This document shows positions 5,594-9,874 of a stretch of DNA of 9,874 bases, piece by piece. The DNA is from Bifidobacteriaceae bacterium (GTDB lineage Bacteria > Actinomycetota > Actinomycetes > Actinomycetales > WQXJ01). Positions within the stretch are counted from its first letter, which is position 1. The number at the start of each line of letters is the position of its first letter. Below the pieces are notes generated by a model, which had not been told where the DNA came from, did not search any database, and worked only from the letters and a program-made list of their open reading frames with translations. Both the position numbers and the translations under genes were made by a program. The stretch lies in assembly GCA_031278675.1 (NCBI GenBank), contig JAITJY010000165.1, forward strand, positions 1-9,874. The letters run 5' to 3'.

Positions 5594-7051
5594 GTGTCTT
5601 CGTTTGCCTCGATCGCTGAGCGCACCAGCGACCTTGCGCCCGAAGACCAAGAGTGGATCCGGCGCTTGACTGCGGAATGGCAGATCGTCGCTGATCTAGC
5701 ATTCGCGGATTTGGTGATGTGGCTGCCCACCACGACCGGTTCGTTCGTGGCGGCGGCGTTGCGGCGTCCCGGCACGGGTTCCACGATCTATCACGAGGAT
5801 GTGGTCGGTACGCTGGCGGACCCGAATCAGCGCACCGAGATGGCCGCGGCCATTGCGACCGGCGCGATCCAGCGGCATCACGATCCGCGGTGGCATGGTT
5901 CATATGGCGTGCGGGAAGAGTTCATCCCGGTGGTCCACGAGTCCCGGCGGATCGCGGTGATCACGCGGCACGCCAACATGGGTGCGTTGCGTAATCCGTC
6001 ACGCCTTGAGATCAACTACATGCAACTCGCGGACGAACTGGTCGGCATGATTGCGCGCGGCGAGTTTCCGGCGTTGAGCGCGCCGTCGGGTGGTGCCCGC
6101 CACCAGCCACGGGTGGGCGATGGCGTGCTCCGGCTCAACACCCAAGGCCAGGTATTGTTCGCGTCACCCAACGCATTGTCCGCGTTCCACCATGCCGGGG
6201 TGATCGAGGAATTGACCGGATCGCTGCTGGTCGAGGTGTTGGCGCAGCGGCTGCGCGGCGCGCACCACGTCGATGAGACATTGCCGGTGGTGGCGATGGG
6301 GCGGGCGCCTTGGATCACCGAGGTGGAGATCGGGGCGGTGGCGATGGTGCTCCGGTCTGTGCCGTTGACCCACCGGGGTTCGCGGACCGGTGCGTTGATC
6401 CTAGTCCGCGACGTGACCGACCTGCGGCGCTCTGAGCTGGAACTGATGACGAAGGACGCCACGATCCGTGAGATCCATCACCGGGTGAAAAACAATCTGC
6501 AAGAGGTTTCAGCGTTGCTGCGCATGCAGGCTCGCCGGTCCAATAATCCGGAGGTGCGCAGTGCGCTGCAGGCGGCGATCGGCCGCGTGTCGACCATTGC
6601 GACCGTGCATGAGGCTTTGTCGCAGAACATTGCGGGCACGGTGGACTTCGATTCGGTGTTCGGCCGGACGCTGCGGCTCGCGGCGGATGCGGCTTCGACC
6701 GGTTTCCCGGTCCACACCGTCCAGGAGGGTTCGTTCGGTGACGTGCCAGGGGACGATGCCGCCGCCTTGGCAATGGTGTTGACGGAGTTGGTGACCAACG
6801 CGGTAGAGCACGGCCTGGCCCCGGCCGGTGGCGGGACGGTGTGGATCAAGGCCCGGCGCACCGGTGATGCGCTGAGTGTGACCGTGGCCGACAACGGTGT
6901 GGGAATGCCGAAAGGTGATCCTTCCGCCAGCGCGGGGTTGGGCACGCAGATTGTGCGAACTTTCGCTACGGGCGAATTAGGTGGATCGATCGAGTGGTTG
7001 CCCAGAACCGGTGGGGGAACCAAAGCCCAGGTGACCGCCCACCTCCATTGA
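5594..7051 (+). CDS. pdtaS: PdtaS-type sensor histidine kinase
   Basis: 485 aa. A soluble histidine kinase that autophosphorylates and passes phosphate to PdtaR, an ANTAR RNA-binding response regulator acting by antitermination. The order is an N-terminal GAF-like sensor (about 20-155), a PAS domain (about 172-280), a HisKA_2 box and a HATPase domain. The phosphoacceptor region is IREIHHRVKNNLQ (291-303) with H295/H296. ATP-binding motifs are the N-box ELVTNAVEH (398-406, N402), DNGVG (433-437) and GLGTQIV (448-454). No membrane segment is present. Similarity to the M. tuberculosis protein runs along the whole chain (SPNALSAFHH, KDATIREIHHRVKNNLQ). There the kinase is reported to respond to nitric oxide and copper. 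pdtaR is not in the window, as in mycobacteria where it is unlinked. The GTG start is supported by the alignment and by the -10 at 5582-5587. It converges on whiB1. Confidence 0.93.
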   Translation: MSSFASIAERTSDLAPEDQEWIRRLTAEWQIVADLAFADLVMWLPTTTGSFVAAALRRPGTGSTIYHEDVVGTLADPNQRTEMAAAIATGAIQRHHDPRWHGSYGVREEFIPVVHESRRIAVITRHANMGALRNPSRLEINYMQLADELVGMIARGEFPALSAPSGGARHQPRVGDGVLRLNTQGQVLFASPNALSAFHHAGVIEELTGSLLVEVLAQRLRGAHHVDETLPVVAMGRAPWITEVEIGAVAMVLRSVPLTHRGSRTGALILVRDVTDLRRSELELMTKDATIREIHHRVKNNLQEVSALLRMQARRSNNPEVRSALQAAIGRVSTIATVHEALSQNIAGTVDFDSVFGRTLRLAADAASTGFPVHTVQEGSFGDVPGDDAAALAMVLTELVTNAVEHGLAPAGGGTVWIKARRTGDALSVTVADNGVGMPKGDPSASAGLGTQIVRTFATGELGGSIEWLPRTGGGTKAQVTAHLH

Positions 7052-7196
7052 GCAAAATGTGAGCTGCGTCACAGGTAAAGCCTTGGACATAAGCTGGCAA
7101 GACTATCGCTAGGCGACCCCATTTGTGCTAGGAGGGCAGCTCCAATTGAGCGCGCCACTGCTCGGGTCAGACTAACAATAGGGGTGTTTTACCTGG
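7052..7196. other. Convergent gap between pdtaS and whiB1
   Basis: These 145 bases lie beyond the ends of both genes, yet contain a consensus Crp box (7058-7073), a possible -35 TTGGAC (7083-7088) and a perfect AGGAGG (7130-7135). An 8-base inverted pair CAGGTAAA (7072-7079) and TTTACCTG (7188-7195) brackets the region. There is no clear hairpin with a T-run for either gene. A minimal frame, TTG at 7146 to TAA at 7175 (9 codons), follows the AGGAGG at 10 bases. A small RNA or leader-like transcript is possible but unproven. Confidence 0.4.
7058..7073. promoter_or_regulatory. Crp/GlxR-type operator in convergent gap
   Basis: TGTGA-GCTGCG-TCACA is a full match to the Crp consensus core. It lies 6 bases after the pdtaS stop codon and 123 bases beyond the whiB1 stop. 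It is therefore not upstream of any annotated gene. It may control an unannotated plus-strand transcript running towards whiB1. Confidence 0.65.
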
Positions 7197-7445
7197 TCAG
7201 GCGGCTCGCCGGGCCCGCGCGTTGCGCCGCTTCAAAGAGCGCCTTTCGTCTTCTGACAACCCTCCCCAAACGCCGGATTCCTGGTTGTTGTTGATGGCCC
7301 ACTCCAGGCAAGAAGCGGCCACGTCGCAGCGGGCGCAGACGGCTTTGGCTTCCTCAATTTGAAGTAGCGCAGGGCCGGTGTTGCCTATGGGGAAGAAAAG
7401 TTCTGGATCTTCGTCCAAACAAGCGGCGGCATGGCGCCAGTCCAT
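7197..7445 (-). CDS. whiB1: WhiB1-type iron-sulfur transcriptional regulator
   Basis: 82 aa. A small DNA-binding protein that carries a [4Fe-4S] cluster; in M. tuberculosis the orthologue is essential, reacts with nitric oxide and works with the primary sigma factor. Four cluster cysteines are present: C9, C37, C40 and C46 (CxxC and Cx5C spacing), at the same positions as in mycobacterial WhiB1. The turn GVWGG (58-62) and the basic LKRRNARARR tail (71-80) are the DNA-binding end. Long near-identical stretches (MDWRH, DEDPELFFP, SGVWGG, SEDERR) support WhiB1 rather than other WhiB classes. The frame stays open to 7541, but the start at 7445 fits the family and has AAGGAG 6 bases upstream. It converges with pdtaS, as in mycobacteria, and has its own promoter region with a Crp-type box. 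Confidence 0.95.
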   Translation of the reverse strand: MDWRHAAACLDEDPELFFPIGNTGPALLQIEEAKAVCARCDVAASCLEWAINNNQESGVWGGLSEDERRSLKRRNARARRAA

Positions 7446-7616
7446 TGGGAACTCCTTATTAGATGAGGGTGCATCCGTCAGATGCGCTGTGGCAGTTAGG
7501 TTTATGCCATAAGGGTCACACATGCGAGGCCGCTTTGACAAGGGTTTGCTTGTGTGATTTGCGCCACATATTTTGCCCTAGTTCTCTGATCAGCGCAACT
7601 ACCCTCAAGGCGGAGG
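7446..7616 (-). promoter_or_regulatory. whiB1 promoter region
   Basis: This 171-bp region lies between the FtsK-like gene and whiB1. On the minus strand it contains a Crp-type box (7553-7568), then TTGTCA (7541-7536), then a possible -10 TATGGC (7511-7506) or CATAAA (7506-7501). No standard -35/-10 spacing was found, so the promoter position is approximate. If TATGGC is used, transcription starts near 7499, the Crp centre is near -61 and the leader is about 54 bases long. A lone TGTGA half-site (7520-7516) lies close to the -10. Confidence 0.5.
7553..7568. promoter_or_regulatory. Crp/GlxR-type operator of whiB1
   Basis: Read on the plus strand, TGTGA-TTTGCG-CCACA matches the Crp core at 9 of 10 positions. 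It lies about 115 bases before the whiB1 start codon, near -61 relative to the tentative transcription start, where Crp activates by the class I route. In M. tuberculosis whiB1 is a known Crp target, which supports a real site. Confidence 0.65.
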
Positions 7617-9874
7617 TTAAGCTGATAGCTGGACAGGGTAGGATTGCCCACCGACAACCATCCGGCCCCGTCCGGGCGGCTCGGCGCGTCTGGGGCCGAC
7701 CAGTTCTACGGCGGGCAGTCCCAGGCGGCCCGGACCGAACACCGCCGAACTCCCGGCCTGCCCGCTCCACAACACCACCCCGCGCGGATGGGCGTGAAAT
7801 AGCTGGGTGGGTGGCCTAAAGGCCGCTGCGGCGGCTGTGGTGTACGAGGCAATCAAAGTACCCGTCGCGGGGAGGACCGGCGGCGCGGGGGGCGGCATCG
7901 TCTCCAGGTCATCGACTAGGGCTACGGCGCCGGCCGTCAGGGCGCTCAGCACCTCGTGCCAGGTTGCGCCCTGCGCGGGCGTGGTGAAGTGGACCGGCCA
8001 GGCCGCAGATTGCAGGCGTTCGTGGAGCCGCAGGAGCGCTGTGGAGCGCCCGGAACCGTGGGGGCCGACGATGGCGACCGGCCGGCCCGGCTCCAGCGTT
8101 AGGGCCACGGGTGTGGCGTACGCGCCGCCGAGGCCAATCCAGACCGGTCCGCCGGGGCTGGTTGGCGGCAGGTCTTCGGGGCTGACGCGCCGCGGGAGCG
8201 GCAAGACCAAGGCCGGGGGTTTGACCGGCGGGGGGCCGGTGGCTAGCTGGCCGACGGCGCCTATGGCGCCGGGGACCGCGAGTTGGACCAACCAAGCTGA
8301 CCCGCCGCCGAGGTAGCATGCGCGCCCCGGGATGTGTCTGGCGCCGGCCATGTCGCGGGGTACGCCCAGTGCCAAGTCATCGACGGCTCCCGGCGTTGCC
8401 AGGATCAGGCGGTGGGGACAGGCCGCCAGCCACCGGCTGGCCTTCGGCGGGCCGGTTAGGGCCAGGACGGCGCCCGGCGCCAGGCTCCCTTGGGTCAGCG
8501 CTTCGAGGAGCGGCCGGGAGGCCCCGGCGGTCGCCAGGCCTTCGAGTTCCGCTGCTGCGTCCGCGACCAGTGCGTGGCGTCCCGCCCTGAGCGTCGCGAG
8601 CAATTCGGCGATCCCGTCGGCGTCGCCGGCCTCGACTACCGCACCCAGTGTGGGCAGACCAGCCAGGGCGGCAAACGCGGCGGGCTCGTGAGTTATGACG
8701 TGGGTTGGCCAACCTGCGGCGGCCAGGCCGGCCGCCGCTGTCAGCGCCCCGGTGGTCCGGCCAGAACGCGGTCCGCCGAGGATCGCCAGGTGCCCGGTGG
8801 CTGTGTCCCAGGTCAACGGCACCTGGGTCTGGGCCTCGGGCAGGTCTGCCAGGCCCAGCAGGACGTGGGGCGGGCGGGCGTGGGCTGGCGCGAAGCCCAC
8901 TAGGTCGGCCAATTCGAGGCGGCGAGGCAAGGGCGGGCGCCAAGGCGCGGGTGGTGGGGCCGCACCGGCCGCCGCAGCCGCTGCGGCGACCGCTTCGACC
9001 AGGGCACCCACGTCCGGGGGAGCCGGCGGCGGATCACCCCAATGATCCGGCCACCGCGCGGGGCGCGCCGGACGGCGGGGTGGCGGTGGCACCAGACGGA
9101 CCCGCAAGGCGGTCGGTTCCCGCCCGGCGGTCGCCAGGACACAGGTGCCCGGCGCAGCCGGGTCGATCTGCGCAGCGGAGGCATTGCCCACCACATCCAT
9201 CGAATCGGCTTCCCCAGCGACCCGGAAACAGATGCGGAGCGCCAGGTTAGCCCGCAGTTGCGCGCTGACCGCGCCGGCCGGGCGCTGGGTGGCCGCCACC
9301 AAGCCCATCCCCAGCGACCGGCCCTGCGCCGCCAGGCGTTCGAGTCTTGCCTGGGCCTCGGGCAGGGCATCTAGCAGCGTGCGGAACTCATCGACTATGA
9401 CCAGGAGCCGCGCCGGCCGGTCGGCCTGGTCCAGGTCGCGCCACGCCGCCACACCGTGGCGTTCCAACAGGCGTTCGCGGGCGGCCAACTCTGCTTCCAG
9501 CGAACTCAGCACGCGGGCGGTGCCCGCTGCGTCCAGATCGGTGGCCACCCCCACAACGTGTGGCAGGTTTTCCAGGTCGCGGAAGGTGGCGCCGCCCTTG
9601 TGGTCCAACCCGACGATGGCGAGCCGGTCCGGGGGCGTGGTGACCGCTTCGGCCAGCATCAACGCCCGCAAGAACTCCGACTTACCGGAGCCGGAAGTGC
9701 CCGCCACCAGCGCGTGCGGGCCGTCTGCGGCGAGGTCAATGGTGACGGGCACGGCATCGGGCGTCTGGCCGATCGGGGGGAGGCGGCCCTGGTCCCAAGC
9801 GGCGCGGACGGAACTGGGCGTCGTGGGGAAGGGGCTGGTAGGTAGCGGGGGCGCGCAGGTGGGGGAGGGACGGA
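7617..9874 (-). CDS. EccC/EssC-like FtsK/SpoIIIE ATPase (5' end outside window)
   Basis: At least 751 aa; the frame is open to the window edge. Residues are numbered from the GTG at 9752, which is probably an internal valine because 40 more in-frame codons continue the family sequence upstream (Pro/Thr-rich linker, then WDQGRLPPIG). Domain 1 is an intact ATPase: Walker A GTSGSGKS (18-25), the secretion-type block KGGATFRDLENLPHVVGVATDLD (52-74), Walker B LLVIVDE (116-122) and ATQRP (154-158). Domain 2 has GGPRSGRT (326-333) and lacks the Walker A lysine and an acidic Walker B. Domain 3 has GPHGSGRS (563-570), again Arg for Lys, with ALVDDLE (611-617). A long Ala/Pro linker (about 241-276) separates domains 1 and 2. 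No membrane segment is visible here. Three tandem ATPases point to type VII secretion-like FtsK proteins rather than the DNA translocase FtsK. An N-terminal FHA or membrane part would lie outside the window. No WXG100 gene is visible. Confidence 0.85.
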   Translation of the reverse strand, partial: RPSPTCAPPLPTSPFPTTPSSVRAAWDQGRLPPIGQTPDAVPVTIDLAADGPHALVAGTSGSGKSEFLRALMLAEAVTTPPDRLAIVGLDHKGGATFRDLENLPHVVGVATDLDAAGTARVLSSLEAELAARERLLERHGVAAWRDLDQADRPARLLVIVDEFRTLLDALPEAQARLERLAAQGRSLGMGLVAATQRPAGAVSAQLRANLALRICFRVAGEADSMDVVGNASAAQIDPAAPGTCVLATAGREPTALRVRLVPPPPRRPARPARWPDHWGDPPPAPPDVGALVEAVAAAAAAAGAAPPPAPWRPPLPRRLELADLVGFAPAHARPPHVLLGLADLPEAQTQVPLTWDTATGHLAILGGPRSGRTTGALTAAAGLAAAGWPTHVITHEPAAFAALAGLPTLGAVVEAGDADGIAELLATLRAGRHALVADAAAELEGLATAGASRPLLEALTQGSLAPGAVLALTGPPKASRWLAACPHRLILATPGAVDDLALGVPRDMAGARHIPGRACYLGGGSAWLVQLAVPGAIGAVGQLATGPPPVKPPALVLPLPRRVSPEDLPPTSPGGPVWIGLGGAYATPVALTLEPGRPVAIVGPHGSGRSTALLRLHERLQSAAWPVHFTTPAQGATWHEVLSALTAGAVALVDDLETMPPPAPPVLPATGTLIASYTTAAAAAFRPPTQLFHAHPRGVVLWSGQAGSSAVFGPGRLGLPAVELVGPRRAEPPGRGRMVVGGQSYPVQLSA

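Noticed and set aside
7145..7175. Nine-codon peptide gene after AGGAGG
   Set aside because: The TTG start is 10 bases from the Shine-Dalgarno and the peptide is too short to support from sequence alone; kept only as part of the gap finding.
7446..7541. Upstream whiB1 start at 7541
   Set aside because: The additional 32 residues do not fit WhiB1, and the internal ATG has a strong ribosome site and matches the family N-terminus.
7546..7574. Plus-strand promoter TTGCTT-N17-TATTTT over the whiB1 Crp box
   Set aside because: It would only read antisense into the FtsK-like gene, and AT-rich DNA in a promoter region gives such matches by chance.
9750..9752. GTG at 9752 as the true start of the FtsK-like gene
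   Set aside because: The frame stays open to the window edge and the upstream codons continue the family sequence, so the codon is probably internal.

Overview
The window comes from a high-GC Gram-positive bacterium (Actinomycetota). The evidence is the strong G+C bias, a WhiB1-type iron-sulfur regulator, a PdtaS-type histidine kinase, a DUF2505 protein, several genes without Shine-Dalgarno sequences, and lipoproteins with classical lipoboxes. The genus cannot be fixed from the sequence. pdtaS and whiB1 are convergent, as at Rv3219/Rv3220c in Mycobacterium tuberculosis, so this block is old actinobacterial core synteny rather than a mobile island. No transposase, integrase, tRNA, rRNA or CRISPR array was seen.

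Layout. Positions 1-185 hold no gene I can call, but include a strong GC hairpin (138-160) just beyond metQ. Positions 186-2958 (minus strand) are a methionine ABC importer operon in the order metN (ATPase), metI (permease), metQ (substrate-binding lipoprotein). A 356-bp divergent region (2959-3314) separates it from a plus-strand flavodoxin-domain gene (3315-3815). That region carries a perfect Crp/GlxR-type palindrome. Next is a 101-bp array of degenerate 14-15 bp repeats, then a secreted FKBP-type peptidyl-prolyl isomerase lipoprotein (3959-4918). The 3' end of the FKBP gene overlaps, tail to tail, a minus-strand DUF2505 gene (4865-5461).

DUF2505 and pdtaS (5594-7051, plus) diverge from a 132-bp gap. 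Both start with GTG, lack a clear Shine-Dalgarno, and have a TANNNT hexamer ending exactly 6 nt before the start codon, so both look leaderless. pdtaS converges on whiB1 (7197-7445, minus). The gap between them has another consensus Crp box, and a near-consensus Crp box lies upstream of whiB1. The rest of the window (7617-9874, minus) is the C-terminal part of a large EccC/EssC-like FtsK/SpoIIIE ATPase. It has one intact and two degenerate nucleotide-binding domains, and its 5' end lies beyond the window.

How the parts may work together. The importer and the two secreted or redox proteins are housekeeping functions. pdtaS and whiB1 suggest a signalling core: known family members respond to nitric oxide, and Crp (cAMP) control of whiB1 is established in M. 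tuberculosis. The repeated Crp-type boxes suggest that cAMP control may extend to the flavodoxin/metN region and to the pdtaS-whiB1 gap. No complete new system is evident. The most interesting signals are regulatory: the Crp boxes, the paired leaderless starts, a possible RNA in the convergent gap, and repeats that have shaped promoter and stop-codon regions.
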